From assembly GCF_015319165.1 (NCBI RefSeq), contig NZ_JADIVZ010000005.1, forward strand, positions 62,001 through 126,000: a stretch of DNA of 64,000 bases. Reading direction: 5' to 3'. This document shows, in pieces, positions 48,955 through 58,216 of this stretch (its first letter is position 1; each line of letters starts with the position of its first letter). The position numbers and the translations under genes were made by a program. The notes beneath the pieces were generated by a model. It was not told the DNA's origin. It did not search any database and worked only from the letters and a program-made list of their open reading frames with translations. Source of the DNA: Nocardioides acrostichi (GTDB lineage: Bacteria > Actinomycetota > Actinomycetes > Propionibacteriales > Nocardioidaceae).

Positions 48955-50076
48955 GTGAGCCCCGACCTGCGCATCCCGGCCGAGCTGCTGCCACGCGACG
49001 GGCGGTTCGGCTCCGGCCCCTCGAAGCTGCCGGTCTCGCACCTCGACGCCCTCGCCGCGACCGGCACCGCACTCATGGGCACCTCACACCGCCAGCAGCC
49101 GGTGCGCTCCCTGGTCGGGCAGGTCAAGGCACAGCTCACCGAGCTGTTCTCCCCGCCCGACGGCTACGAGGTGGTCTTCGGCGTGGGCGGCTCCACGGCG
49201 TTCTGGGACGTCGCCACGTACGGACTGGTGGCCGAGCGCAGCCAGCACTTGGTCTATGGCGAGTTCACCGGCAAGTTCGCCACCGCCGCGACCGCCGCGC
49301 CCTGGCTGGCCGACCCGTCGCTCGTGCGGGGCCAGCCCGGAACCCTGGCGCAGCCGCGGGCCGAGTCCGGCGTCGACGCCTACGCCTGGGCGCACAACGA
49401 GACCTCCACCGGCGTCATGGCACCGGTGCGCCGCGTCGACGGAGCCGACCACGGCGCCCTGGTGTTGGTCGACGCCACCTCGGGCGCCGGCGGTCTGCCG
49501 GTCGACCTCGCGCAGGCCGACTGCTACTACTTCGCGCCACAGAAGGGGTTCGCCTCCGACGGCGGGCTCTGGGTGGCCCTGATGTCCCCCGCCGCGATCG
49601 AGCGTGCGCAGCGCATCGGCGCCTCCGGCCGGTACGTCCCGGCCTTCTTCGACCTGCCCACGGCGATCGAGAACTCCCGCAAGGACCAGACCTACAACAC
49701 CCCCGCCGTCGCCACCTTGTTCCTCATGGGTGAGCAGCTGCGCTGGATGCTCGAGCTGGGCGGCCTCGAGGCCACCGTGGCGCGCACGCGGGCGTCGTCC
49801 GACACCCTCTACGGCTGGGCCGAGCGATGCGCGTGGGCGCGGCCGTTCGTGAGCGACCCGGCCGCGCGCTCGCTCGTGGTGGGCACCCTCGACCTCGACG
49901 AGACGATCGACTACGAGGAGATACTGGCGGTGCTGCGTGCCAACGGGATCCTCGACTGCGATCCCTACCGCAAGCTGGGCCGCAACCAGCTGCGCATCGC
50001 GATGTTCCCCGCCGTCGATCCCGACGACATCGCCGCGCTGACCCGCTGCCTGGACTGGGTGGTCGACCGGCTCTGA
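48955..50076 (+). CDS. serC: Phosphoserine aminotransferase
   Basis: PLP enzyme of serine synthesis, converting 3-phosphohydroxypyruvate to phosphoserine. The 373-residue protein has DGRFGSGPSKLPVSHLDALA, GTSHRQQPVRSLVGQVKAQL, LVLVDATSGAGGLPVDLAQA and CYYFAPQKGFASDGGLWVAL with the PLP lysine, matching the actinobacterial SerC group. GTG start; GAGAAT 6 nt upstream may be a leaderless -10. Confidence 0.93.
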   Translation: MSPDLRIPAELLPRDGRFGSGPSKLPVSHLDALAATGTALMGTSHRQQPVRSLVGQVKAQLTELFSPPDGYEVVFGVGGSTAFWDVATYGLVAERSQHLVYGEFTGKFATAATAAPWLADPSLVRGQPGTLAQPRAESGVDAYAWAHNETSTGVMAPVRRVDGADHGALVLVDATSGAGGLPVDLAQADCYYFAPQKGFASDGGLWVALMSPAAIERAQRIGASGRYVPAFFDLPTAIENSRKDQTYNTPAVATLFLMGEQLRWMLELGGLEATVARTRASSDTLYGWAERCAWARPFVSDPAARSLVVGTLDLDETIDYEEILAVLRANGILDCDPYRKLGRNQLRIAMFPAVDPDDIAALTRCLDWVVDRL

Positions 50077-50176
50077 CCGCCCTCCTCCAGACCACTTCGG
50101 TCGATGCGCCTCACGGAAACGCCGAACTTGCCTCGAAACGGGCGCACACGGGCGGGGGTACTGGGATCATGACTGC

Positions 50177-51664
50177 GTGACCGGCGCCGTCGACGACCGC
50201 GTTCCCATGCGGTGGCAGCAGCTGCGGTCCGAGGTGGAGTTGCTCAGGCGGACCCCCGGACGCATGCGCGCGCACCTGCTCCTCACCATGGTCGCCGCCC
50301 TGACCCTGCCCATCGTCTTCACCTACGTCGCACCGCTGCCCTGCCGCCAGGAGCATCGGGCCCAGACCACCGCCATGGTGCTCATCGCCTTCTCGGTGCT
50401 CAACGTCGAGATCGGCCGGATACTGATGGGTGGCGTCTCCCGCAACCAACAGGCACACAAGGCGCTGTCGGGATGGGCCTTCGCCAGCGCCCTGCTGCTG
50501 CCGCCGGTGTTCTTGCTGCTCGTCGTCCCGCTGACCTACGCGCACGCCTACCTGCGCGGTCTGCGCGTGGCGTGGTGGAAGTGGATCGGCTCGGCCGCCT
50601 ACCTGGTGCTCGCCGGCATCGTCGCCGCACTGGTGCGCAGCGGCGTACTGGGCGGGCGCGAACTCATGCACGGCACCGGCGCCCTGGGGCTGCTCGCCCT
50701 GGTCCTGTGCGCGGCCTCCTTCCTCGTGGTCGAGACCGGACTGCTGTGGTGCAGCGCCCTGCTCAACCACGCCGACGACGAGGTGTGGCTGCGCCAGACC
50801 CTCACCGCAGGCGCCTTCTACGGCACCGAGCTCTCCGTGCTCTTGGTGTGCGGCCTGCTCTCCGCGGTCTGGACCCGCGCCCCGTGGTTCGTGCTGCTCA
50901 CCGTGCCGGTCTACCTGATGATCCAGCGCGCGGCTCTCTACCAGCCGATGCGCGAGCGCGCGGAGGCCGCCGCGGCCCTCGCCGCGACCAACGAGGAGCT
51001 CGAGCACGCCAACGCGTTCAAGGTCGACCTGCTGGGCATGCTCGGCCACGAGATCGGCAACCCTCTCACCTCCGTGGTCGGTTACGCCGAGATCGGCGCG
51101 GAGGCGGCGGAGGTCGGCGACACCGCGACCGTGACCCGCTCCCTGGCCGTGATCGGGCGGGCCGGGCTCCAGGTGCAGGACATGGTGGCCGAGGTGCTCA
51201 CCATGGTGGCCAGTGAGTCCGGGGCCCTGACCGCCTTCCCGGAGTCCTGCCTGCTGCTGCCCCGGCTGCGCGAGCTCGCGAGTTCCGGCGAACCGAACCA
51301 TCAGCCCGCGGTCGACTGTCCTCCCGACGCATGCGCCTGGGTGCAGCCCCTGCATCTGGAGCAGATGCTGCGCAACCTGCTGAGCAACGCCGAGAAGTAC
51401 GCCGACGGGGCATCGCGCATCACGGTGGTCGAGGTCGGTGAGACCGTCGAGATCCACGTCGTGGACGCCGGTCCGGGAGTCCCGCCCGAGTTCCGTGACG
51501 CGCTGTTCAGCCGCTTCGGGCGCGCGGAGAGCCACCGCCGCGTGCGCGGCACCGGCTTGGGCCTCTTCATCACCCGGGAACTCGCGCGGGCCAACGCGGG
51601 CGACGTCCGCTACGAGCCGGGCTCGCCCGGCTCCGACTTCGTGCTCACCCTGCCTCGCGCCTGA
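50177..51664 (+). CDS. Orphan membrane sensor histidine kinase
   Basis: A 495-residue kinase. Residues about 30-265 form roughly eight hydrophobic segments (a membrane sensor without an obvious soluble domain). The phospho-acceptor is His-291 in LGMLGHEIGNPLTSVVGYAE. The ATPase lobe has NLLSNAEKYADG (N box), VDAGPGVPPE (G1) and RVRGTGLGLFITRELA (G2). No response regulator is adjacent, so the partner must lie elsewhere. The 3' end overlaps the convergent topoisomerase gene by 20 bp. Confidence 0.88.
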   Translation: MTGAVDDRVPMRWQQLRSEVELLRRTPGRMRAHLLLTMVAALTLPIVFTYVAPLPCRQEHRAQTTAMVLIAFSVLNVEIGRILMGGVSRNQQAHKALSGWAFASALLLPPVFLLLVVPLTYAHAYLRGLRVAWWKWIGSAAYLVLAGIVAALVRSGVLGGRELMHGTGALGLLALVLCAASFLVVETGLLWCSALLNHADDEVWLRQTLTAGAFYGTELSVLLVCGLLSAVWTRAPWFVLLTVPVYLMIQRAALYQPMRERAEAAAALAATNEELEHANAFKVDLLGMLGHEIGNPLTSVVGYAEIGAEAAEVGDTATVTRSLAVIGRAGLQVQDMVAEVLTMVASESGALTAFPESCLLLPRLRELASSGEPNHQPAVDCPPDACAWVQPLHLEQMLRNLLSNAEKYADGASRITVVEVGETVEIHVVDAGPGVPPEFRDALFSRFGRAESHRRVRGTGLGLFITRELARANAGDVRYEPGSPGSDFVLTLPRA

Positions 51665-52658
51665 GCATTCTCAAGGTGGCCCGCTCCAGCGCCGCCTGAC
51701 GCTGGTCGGGGGTGTCGTAGTCGCGTCGCGTGGTGGCGCCGATGGTGCGTCCCGCCTCGTAGGCCCGCACCACGCGCGGGTCGACGTAGCTGGTCCGCGC
51801 GAGCGTGGGGGTGTTGCCCAGGAACGACGAGACCTCCTTCATCGCCGCCGACACCGCGCGTTTGCGCGAGGCCTGCGACTCACCCGGCTCGTCGGAGGTC
51901 GCCAGCGCGGCCGCCGCGAGCACGGTGGCGTGCCAGGTGCGGAAGTCCTTGGCCGTGGCCTCGAGCCCGGTCGCCTCGCGCACGTAGTCGTTGACCAGGT
52001 CGGGCAGCACGGAGCGCCAGGAGCGGGCCTGCTTGTAGGACAGCAGTCGCGGGTCGTCTGCGCCGCGCCGCCGGCGCATCACCTCGATCGCCTCGATCAC
52101 GACCTCGTCGTCGATCTCGATGCGGTGGTCGACCCCCGACTTGCCGCGGAAGGTGAACACCAGGTGGTCCTGACGGCGCCGCACGTGCCGTCGTTCGAGG
52201 GTGGTGAGGCCGAAGGATCCGTGCTCGTCGGCGTACACGTCGTTGCCGATGCGGAAGTAGCCGAGATCGATGAGCCGGACGGCGGCACCGCAGGCCCGCT
52301 CCAACGGCATGCCCTCGCGCCCGAGGTCGGCGACGACGCGTTCGCGCGCCTTGGTCAGCGCCCGCCCGAAATCCAGCATCCGGTCGAACTTCTCGGCGTC
52401 CCGGCGCTCGCGCCAGGCGGGGTGGTAGAGGTACTGCCGCCGGCCCGCGTCGTCCGTGCCGACCGCCTGGAGGTGGCCGTTCGCGTGGGGCGTCACCCAC
52501 ACGTCTCGCCAGGCCGGCGGGATCACCAGGTCGCGGACCCGCTGGGCATCGTCGTCCGGCAGTCGGTCGCCGCCCTGGTCGAGGTAGACGAACCCGCGAC
52601 CGGAGCGGCGCCGGGTCCAGCCCGGCTGCTCCGGGGACGTCCTGCGCAGGCGCACCAT
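51645..52658 (-). CDS. Type IB DNA topoisomerase
   Basis: A 337-residue bacterial (poxvirus-like) topoisomerase IB that relaxes supercoils through a 3'-phosphotyrosine. FGLTTLERRHVRRRQDHLVF and FRGKSGVDHRIEIDDEVV lie in the core; TAKDFRTWHATVLAAAALAT contains the catalytic Lys/Arg/His region and ARTSYVDPRVVRAYEAG the active-site Tyr. The ATG at 52658 gives the family N-terminus; a longer reading is unlike the family. A structured leader lies upstream on the same strand. Confidence 0.9.
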   Translation of the reverse strand: MVRLRRTSPEQPGWTRRRSGRGFVYLDQGGDRLPDDDAQRVRDLVIPPAWRDVWVTPHANGHLQAVGTDDAGRRQYLYHPAWRERRDAEKFDRMLDFGRALTKARERVVADLGREGMPLERACGAAVRLIDLGYFRIGNDVYADEHGSFGLTTLERRHVRRRQDHLVFTFRGKSGVDHRIEIDDEVVIEAIEVMRRRRGADDPRLLSYKQARSWRSVLPDLVNDYVREATGLEATAKDFRTWHATVLAAAALATSDEPGESQASRKRAVSAAMKEVSSFLGNTPTLARTSYVDPRVVRAYEAGRTIGATTRRDYDTPDQRQAALERATLRMLRREAG

Positions 52659-52753
52659 GGCCCCGACGGTAGCCAGGTGCGACCGCGCGGCGATCACCCG
52701 TTGTGAGACACCCGGCAGGCGGCCCGGACCGGGGCCGGAGCGCAGAAACACCG

Positions 52754-52785
52754 ACCGCCCGCGTGCCTGGCGGCCTGCGGGCGGT
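52754..52785. terminator. GC-rich 9-bp hairpin in the leader region
   Basis: ACCGCCCGC at 52754-52762 pairs perfectly with GCGGGCGGT at 52777-52785, 14-nt loop. It could terminate leader transcripts on the minus strand. Confidence 0.4.
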
Positions 52786-52899
52786 GAGGTGGTACGTCGG
52801 CGACCGTTCCCCCTTGCTGTGGCTCCTCTCCCAGGAGGGAGCCGTCGATCGTCGGTGTACAGGTGTTCTGCCCCTGCGCCACCGACAGACAAACCCGAC

Positions 52900-52926
52900 T
52901 CACCGAAATAAGTTGAAAAAGATCAT
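52900..52926 (-). CDS. Eight-codon mini-ORF with perfect ribosome-binding site
   Basis: A perfect AGGAGG (52935-52940) lies 8 nt before an ATG, and the frame reads MIFFNLFR then TGA. The codons (ATC TTT TTC AAC TTA TTT) are strikingly A/T-rich for this genome, and TTA is very rare in high-GC actinobacteria. The stop overlaps a GTG as GTGA. It could be a regulatory leader peptide. Confidence 0.4.
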   Translation of the reverse strand: MIFFNLFR

Positions 52927-53035
52927 TTTGTTGACCTCCTGTTACCAAGGAGTGGTCGCTTGGAGGACGGTTCGTCACGGCGTCGCCATTCGGTAACGGG
53001 CTTCGCCGCCCACTCCGCGGAGAACTGACGGCGGG

Positions 53036-54070
53036 TCAGCGACGACGGCTGAGGATCCAGACCCGGCCGAGGACCAGGACGACGAGCACGGCAGCTGCTC
53101 CCCCGACCAGCCACGTCCACCAGGCGTGGTCGACAGCCGAGGTGCGTTCGTCCTCCGGCAGCACCGCAGTGGCGGGCTGACTCGGGGAGGTCGACGGCGA
53201 GCCACCAGACGCCGCAACGAGCGGGGCGAGGGCTCGCCGCAGCGCGCGCGGTACCGGCACCTCCTGCACGTCGGAGAAGGCGCCCTCGGTGGAGACGAAC
53301 ACCCGCCCGTCGGTGTCGACGGCGATGCCCTCGCCCTGCTTCTGGCTGGGCAGCGGCAGGGCGCCGACGACGTCCATCGAGGGCCAGGCGTAGACCCGGG
53401 CACCGGCGTAGCCGCGGACCACCAGGTGTCGGCCGTCGAGCCAGAAGGCACCGTCGGTGGCGATGGGGATGGTGCTGGCGACCGGCTTCAGGCGGTTGAC
53501 CCCGGTGGCGGTGAGCCGCTTCGGCGCGGCGTAGACCGTGCCGCCGAGGAAGCCCTTGGTGACCACGTAGAGACGGCCGTCGGCGGGGTCGCAGAGCAGG
53601 GTCTCGGCGTCGTGGGCTGCGTCGGGGTAGGTGAGCGTGTACCGCGGCGCACCGGTGGCGTCGAGGTCGCCGCGGCCCACCGGCACCTTCACCACCCTGA
53701 TCGAGTCACGCGCCTCGGCGTTGTCGCCGATGTCGCCGACCCACACGCCCGGCTCCCGGTCGGCACAGGCCGGCGCGAGCCCTTCGACATCGACCGCGTC
53801 GTCGTCGGGTGTGCCCCACTGCGTGACGCCGACCGCGTCGCCGTCGGGTGCCACGGAGAAGACCCGGCCGGTGTCGCCGGAGTCGTTCATCGTGACGAAG
53901 AGACCATGGGTGAGGACCAGTCCGCTGGACTCGACGATGTCGGGGTCGCGGAAGGTCAGCACCACGTGGCCGGGCCCGTCGTCGGCCGCCGAGACCGCGA
54001 TGCCGGTGACCATCGGCGCGAGCACGAGGGCGCCCACCAGCACCGTCACGCGCGTCACGACGCGGCTCAC
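53036..54070 (-). CDS. Membrane-anchored beta-propeller-like exported protein
   Basis: A 344-residue protein with an N-terminal signal segment (RVTVLVGALVLAPMVTGIAV) and a C-terminal helix followed by Arg residues (LVGGAAAVLVVLVLGRVWIL), so it is probably exported and tail-anchored. The body has propeller-like repeats with acidic turns (VDVEGLAPACADREPGVWVG, HDAETLLCDPADGRLYVVTK, QGEGIAVDTDGRVFVSTEG). It resembles phytase-like/esterase-like propellers, but no substrate is evident. The GTG at 54070 overlaps the upstream methyltransferase stop. A copy of the 22-bp-type repeat ends on its stop codon. Confidence 0.72.
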   Translation of the reverse strand: MSRVVTRVTVLVGALVLAPMVTGIAVSAADDGPGHVVLTFRDPDIVESSGLVLTHGLFVTMNDSGDTGRVFSVAPDGDAVGVTQWGTPDDDAVDVEGLAPACADREPGVWVGDIGDNAEARDSIRVVKVPVGRGDLDATGAPRYTLTYPDAAHDAETLLCDPADGRLYVVTKGFLGGTVYAAPKRLTATGVNRLKPVASTIPIATDGAFWLDGRHLVVRGYAGARVYAWPSMDVVGALPLPSQKQGEGIAVDTDGRVFVSTEGAFSDVQEVPVPRALRRALAPLVAASGGSPSTSPSQPATAVLPEDERTSAVDHAWWTWLVGGAAAVLVVLVLGRVWILSRRR

Positions 54071-55269
54071 CGGTCGAGCAGCACGCCGAGCCGCGGGGTC
54101 AGGCCCCAGGCTCCGACGAGCGCGTCGTACTCGGCCGCCTCCGCGCCACCGGAGACCCGCGGCCCCTTGCGCACCGCACGCAGCAGCGTGTTGCGCGGCG
54201 TGTGCTCGGACCCGATGAACTCCACCACGTCGACCCGGTAGCCCTCCAGCCGCAGCAGCGAGGCGCGCAGGGTGTCGGTGAGGGTGTCGGCGAACCGCTC
54301 GCGCACGATGCCGTCGCGCAGCAGTGCGGCGTACGGCGCCGGCGCGTCGGCGCGTCGCAACTGCGCGGCGACGTCGTGGTGACAGCACGGCGCGGCCAGC
54401 ACCACCGCGGCTCCCCAGCCGACGGCGCGGGCCAGCGCGTCGTCGGTGGCGGTGTCGCAGGCGTGCAGGGCGAGCACCACCTCGGGTGCGGGGTCGACCT
54501 CTACGTCGGCGATGCTGCCCGCCACGAACGTCAACGAGTCGCTCACGCCGAGCGTGGCCGCCAGCGCGGTGCCGTGGTCGCGCGACTGCTCCTTCACGTC
54601 GGCTCCGATCACCTGCACGGGCAGCCCGCGCACGCCGGCCAGCACCCGGTGCGCGGCCGCGGTGAGGTAGCCGTTGCCGCAGCCGAGGTCGACCACACGC
54701 AGGGGTCTTTGCACCGTCGGACGACGCAGCTTGCCCTGCGCGATCGCCTCGCCGACGCAGTCGTCGAGCAGTCGCACGAACTCCTGGACCTGCCGGAACT
54801 TCGCCCGGCGGCTCGGCTTGATCCGCCCGTCGGCGTCGCTGAGGCCGAGGGCGGCGAACAGCGGGTCGGACTCCTCCAGCAGCCGGGACTTCTCGCGGTC
54901 GTGGCCGCGGTCGGGCTCGACCGGCGCGGTGCGGCGCTTGGTGTGCAGCAGCGGCTCGCCCTTCTTGGTCACCCGCAGCTGGTGGGTGGCGGTGGCGGTC
55001 TCGACGTGCCAGGTGCCGAACGGCAGTGCGATCAGCTCCTCGACCGCCGCACCGGCAGCAGCGCCGGCCGCGTGGTTGGCGGTGTGCGCCTGCTGGTCGT
55101 CGTAGCGCACGACCTGCAGGTGCCGGCCGGCCTTGAGGTCGACGTAGCGCAGCTCGACCCGGCGCCAGGCCGGCGGCTCGAGGCCCTTGCGGCGACCGGA
55201 GGCGACCGCCCGCACCAGCCCCTCGTCGTCTCGGAGGGCGGAGCCGAGCACCGAGAACGGCTCGCTCAC
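54067..55269 (-). CDS. Class I SAM-dependent methyltransferase (METTL25/TRM13-like)
   Basis: A 400-residue protein. A 180-residue N-terminal region of unknown role precedes the methyltransferase core: RVVDLGCGNGYLTAAAHRVL (Motif I), VIGADVKEQSRDHG, and LALHACDTATDDALARAV with AAPCCHHDVAAQLRR. The HACDTATD plus CCHH combination is typical of TRM13/METTL25-related enzymes, some of which modify RNA; the substrate here is unknown. Start GTG at 55269 overlaps the microprotein stop. Confidence 0.82.
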   Translation of the reverse strand: MSEPFSVLGSALRDDEGLVRAVASGRRKGLEPPAWRRVELRYVDLKAGRHLQVVRYDDQQAHTANHAAGAAAGAAVEELIALPFGTWHVETATATHQLRVTKKGEPLLHTKRRTAPVEPDRGHDREKSRLLEESDPLFAALGLSDADGRIKPSRRAKFRQVQEFVRLLDDCVGEAIAQGKLRRPTVQRPLRVVDLGCGNGYLTAAAHRVLAGVRGLPVQVIGADVKEQSRDHGTALAATLGVSDSLTFVAGSIADVEVDPAPEVVLALHACDTATDDALARAVGWGAAVVLAAPCCHHDVAAQLRRADAPAPYAALLRDGIVRERFADTLTDTLRASLLRLEGYRVDVVEFIGSEHTPRNTLLRAVRKGPRVSGGAEAAEYDALVGAWGLTPRLGVLLDR

Positions 55270-55352
55270 TTCGACACCGAGGCGATGACCACGATGAGCA
55301 ACAGCAGCACGAGGGCGGCAGGGATGATCAGCCGGCGGTGCTTGGGGTTCAT
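55266..55352 (-). CDS. 28-residue single-pass membrane microprotein
   Basis: Too short for usual gene calling. The ATG at 55352 overlaps the dehydrogenase stop (ATGA) and its own stop overlaps the methyltransferase GTG (GTGA), so it is wedged in a translationally coupled chain. The product is a basic N-terminus (MNPKHRR) followed by one strongly hydrophobic helix (LIIPAALVLLLLIVVIASV). No family is recognised. Coupling on both sides strongly suggests real translation. Confidence 0.65.
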   Translation of the reverse strand: MNPKHRRLIIPAALVLLLLIVVIASVSK

Positions 55353-58216
55353 CGCGCGCCCCCGGTTCGAGCGCCGGGCAGCTTCGAGGCAGGCAGCTTC
55401 GAGGCGAGCAGTTCGGCGAGGTGCATCGCCCGCACGTCGGCGAGGTCGTCGAGCTGCACCTTGCACGACATGCCGTCGGCGAGCACCACGGCGTCGGGGT
55501 GGGCGCGCACCGTGGGCAGCAGGTGGGTCTCGGCGACCTTGACCGACACCTCGTAGTGGCCCTGCTCCATGCCGAAGTTGCCGGCCAGCCCGCAGCAGCC
55601 GGGCACCCGGACGACGGTGGCGCCGGCCCTCTCGAGCAGCGCCTGGTCGTCTCCCCAGCCGATGACGGCGTGCTGGTGGCAGTGCGGCTGCGCCACCACC
55701 TCGACTCCGCTGAGGTCCGGCAGCGGGAGGTCGAGCTTCGTGAGCAGCTCGGCGAAGGTGAGCACCCCCGTGGCCACCTGCTCGGCGCGCGGGTCGTCGA
55801 CGAGCTCGACCAGGTCGCTGCGCAGGGTGGCCGTGCACGACGGCTCGAGTCCGAGCACCGGCACACCCGAGGCGACGTACGGCGCCAGGGTCGCCGCGGT
55901 CTTGGCGGCGATCCTCCGGGCCTCGTCGAGCTGGCCGGTGGTGATCCACGTCAGGGCACAGCAGGCGCGCTCGTCGATCACCCGCACCCGCAGACCCGCG
56001 GCCTCGAGCACCGCGATCGCCGCGTGGCCGGAGCCGGGGAGGAAGTGGTCGGTGAAGGAGTCGGCCCAGATCCACACGTCGGGGGTCTCCCCCGAGGTGT
56101 GGGTGTGGGCCAGCCGTGCCGTGGGTGCCGAGCGGCGTAGGGTCCGGGGCGCGAAGTCGGGCAGCGAACGGCGTTGGTCGACCCCGGCCATCGACTTCGC
56201 CATCCGGGCCACCGGTCCGAGGCGCAGCGAGCGGTTGGCGACCGGCGCCAACGGTGCGGTGAGGGCGGCGAGCTTGGGCAACCGGCCGAGCAGCCGGTGG
56301 CTGCGCGGGCGCTTCTCCGTGGCGCCGGGGGCGTCGTAGCGCTGGTAGAGCGACTCGGACTTGTAGGTCGCCATGTCGACGCCGGTCGGGCAGTCGGACG
56401 CGCAACCCTTGCAGGCCAGGCAGAGGTCGAGCGCGTCGGCCACGGCCGGGTCGCCGAGGCCCGCGACCAGGGAGCCGTCCAGCGCCTCCTGGAGCACGCG
56501 CGAGCGGCCGCGGGTGGAGTCCTTCTCGTCGCGGGTGGCCTGCCACGAGGGGCACATGACCTGTGCGCCCACGCCCGAGGGCTGCGGGGCCACGCACTTG
56601 CCGACACCCGTGCAGCGGTGCACGGCCTCGGCCAGCGAGCCGCCGTCGTGCAGGAGCCGCAGCGCAGTACGGACGCCGGCCCTCGGCCGCGCGGGGCGAA
56701 GGTGCGCGTCGAGCGGGTCGGGGTCGACGAGCACGCCGGGGTTGAGCACGTTGTCGGGGTCGCACAGCGCCTTGGCGGCGGCGAAGAGGCGCACCGAGTG
56801 CTCGTCGTACATCAGCGGCAGCAGCTCGGAGCGAGCGCGGCCGTCGCCGTGCTCGCCCGAGAGCGAACCGCCGTGCTGCTTCAGCGCGGTGGCGCAGTCG
56901 ACGAGGAATGCGCGGAACCGCTGGGCCCCGGCACCCGGGTCGCTCTGGCGATCGGTGAAGTCGAAGTCGATGCGCACGTGCAGGCAGCCGTCGCCGAAGT
57001 GGCCGTACGGCACGCCGTCGAGGTCGTGCGCGGCCAACAGTGCCTCGAAGTCGCGCAGCCAGGCGCCCAGCCTCTCGGGCGGCACGGCGGCGTCCTCCCA
57101 GCCCGAGAGCGCCTGACGCCGCAGGCTGCGCGCGGCCAGGCCCGCGCCGTCCTCGCGGATGCGCCACAGCGCCGCCTGCTCGCCCGCCTCGGTGACGACC
57201 CGGTGGCCCAGGGCCCCGGCCGCGCCGATGAGTGCGGTGTCGTGGGCGGGGTCGGTGGTCTCGCAGAACAGCCAGCCGCCGCCGTCGGGCAGGTCCGGTA
57301 CCGGGTGCTGGGCGCGCACGAGCGCGACGATGCGGGCGTCCAGCCCCTCGCAGGCGGTCATCGCGCGGGGTGCGGCGGCGAGCAGCGCGGGCACGGCGTC
57401 GGCGGCCTCGGTCATGCTCGGGTAGCCGAAGACGAGCATCCGGCGGGTGACCCGGTCGTCGACGAGGCGCACGGTGGCGCCGAGCACCACGCCGAGGGTG
57501 CCTTCGGAGCCGACGAGGAACTTGGCCAGGTCGCGGCGCTCGGGCAGCAGGTGCTCGAGGCTGTAGCCGCTGACCTGGCGGGTGAAGGTGCCGAAGTGGG
57601 TGCGCACGTGACCGAGGTCGGCGCTGACGAGATCGCTCAGCTCCGTGCCGACGGAGGACGTGCCGCCGCTCCACTCCTCGCCGGTGCCGAACGCGACGTC
57701 GAGGCCGAGCACGTTGTCGGCGGTGCGGCCGTAGCCGAGCGCCCGCGAGCCACAGGCGTTGTTGCCGATCATGCCGCCGATGGTGCAGCGCGGATGCGTC
57801 GAGGGGTCCGGACCGAACCGCAGCCCGTGGGGTGCCGCCGCGCGCTGGAGGTCGGCGTGCACGACGCCGGGCTCCACGACCGCGGTGCCGGCCTCGGGGT
57901 CGACGGCGAGCACCCGGTTGAGGTGCCGGGCGGTGTCGACCACGATGCCGGCGCCCACGGCGTTCCCGGCGATCGAGGTGCCGGCGCCGCGCATGGTCAG
58001 CGGCACCCCGGCCTCGCGGGCCACCGCCAGGGTGGCGAGCAGCTCGTCGCGGTGCCGCGGCCGCACCACCACCTGCGGCGGGATCCGGTACAGCGAGGCA
58101 TCGCTCGAGTACGCCGCCCGCGTCGTCACCGAGTCGTCGACGTCGCCCAGCCCCGCCGCTCGCAGCGCGGCGACGACATCGGCCACGGGGGCGGAGGCGT
58201 CGGCGGCGGTCGTCAC
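55349..58216 (-). CDS. FAD-linked and Fe-S D-2-hydroxyacid dehydrogenase (GlcD-GlpC fusion)
   Basis: A 955-residue fusion. Residues about 30-500 are an FAD-binding PCMH/oxidase-C unit (RGAGTSIAGNAVGAGIVVDT, IGGMIGNNACGSRALGYGRT, FLVGSEGTLGVVLGATVRLV, LSGEHGDGRARSELL). The second half has two 4Fe-4S sites (CTGVGKC...MCP and CLACKGCASDCPTGVDMATY) and CCG-type motifs (EPSCTATLRSD, RVPGCCGLAGNFGMEQGHYE). It oxidises a D-2-hydroxyacid and passes electrons to the respiratory chain; D-2-hydroxyglutarate or D-lactate are likely substrates. The GTG at 58216 starts it. Confidence 0.85.
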   Translation of the reverse strand: MTTAADASAPVADVVAALRAAGLGDVDDSVTTRAAYSSDASLYRIPPQVVVRPRHRDELLATLAVAREAGVPLTMRGAGTSIAGNAVGAGIVVDTARHLNRVLAVDPEAGTAVVEPGVVHADLQRAAAPHGLRFGPDPSTHPRCTIGGMIGNNACGSRALGYGRTADNVLGLDVAFGTGEEWSGGTSSVGTELSDLVSADLGHVRTHFGTFTRQVSGYSLEHLLPERRDLAKFLVGSEGTLGVVLGATVRLVDDRVTRRMLVFGYPSMTEAADAVPALLAAAPRAMTACEGLDARIVALVRAQHPVPDLPDGGGWLFCETTDPAHDTALIGAAGALGHRVVTEAGEQAALWRIREDGAGLAARSLRRQALSGWEDAAVPPERLGAWLRDFEALLAAHDLDGVPYGHFGDGCLHVRIDFDFTDRQSDPGAGAQRFRAFLVDCATALKQHGGSLSGEHGDGRARSELLPLMYDEHSVRLFAAAKALCDPDNVLNPGVLVDPDPLDAHLRPARPRAGVRTALRLLHDGGSLAEAVHRCTGVGKCVAPQPSGVGAQVMCPSWQATRDEKDSTRGRSRVLQEALDGSLVAGLGDPAVADALDLCLACKGCASDCPTGVDMATYKSESLYQRYDAPGATEKRPRSHRLLGRLPKLAALTAPLAPVANRSLRLGPVARMAKSMAGVDQRRSLPDFAPRTLRRSAPTARLAHTHTSGETPDVWIWADSFTDHFLPGSGHAAIAVLEAAGLRVRVIDERACCALTWITTGQLDEARRIAAKTAATLAPYVASGVPVLGLEPSCTATLRSDLVELVDDPRAEQVATGVLTFAELLTKLDLPLPDLSGVEVVAQPHCHQHAVIGWGDDQALLERAGATVVRVPGCCGLAGNFGMEQGHYEVSVKVAETHLLPTVRAHPDAVVLADGMSCKVQLDDLADVRAMHLAELLASKLPASKLPGARTGGAR

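Larger units (their letters stand above)
52694..52926 (-). ncRNA. Structured leader region upstream of the topoisomerase gene
   Basis: The 377-bp gap 52659-53035 has no conventional gene. On the minus strand it contains a mini-ORF (52900-52926) followed by three stem-loops: GTCGGTG/CACCGAC (52851-52886), GGCTCC/GGAGCC (52821-52843) and ACCGCCCGC/GCGGGCGGT (52754-52785). A 69-codon frame (52694-52903) overlaps the mini-ORF stop as GTGA, but lacks recognisable features. The order mini-ORF, hairpins, gene resembles attenuation leaders. An independent small RNA is an alternative. Confidence 0.35.
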
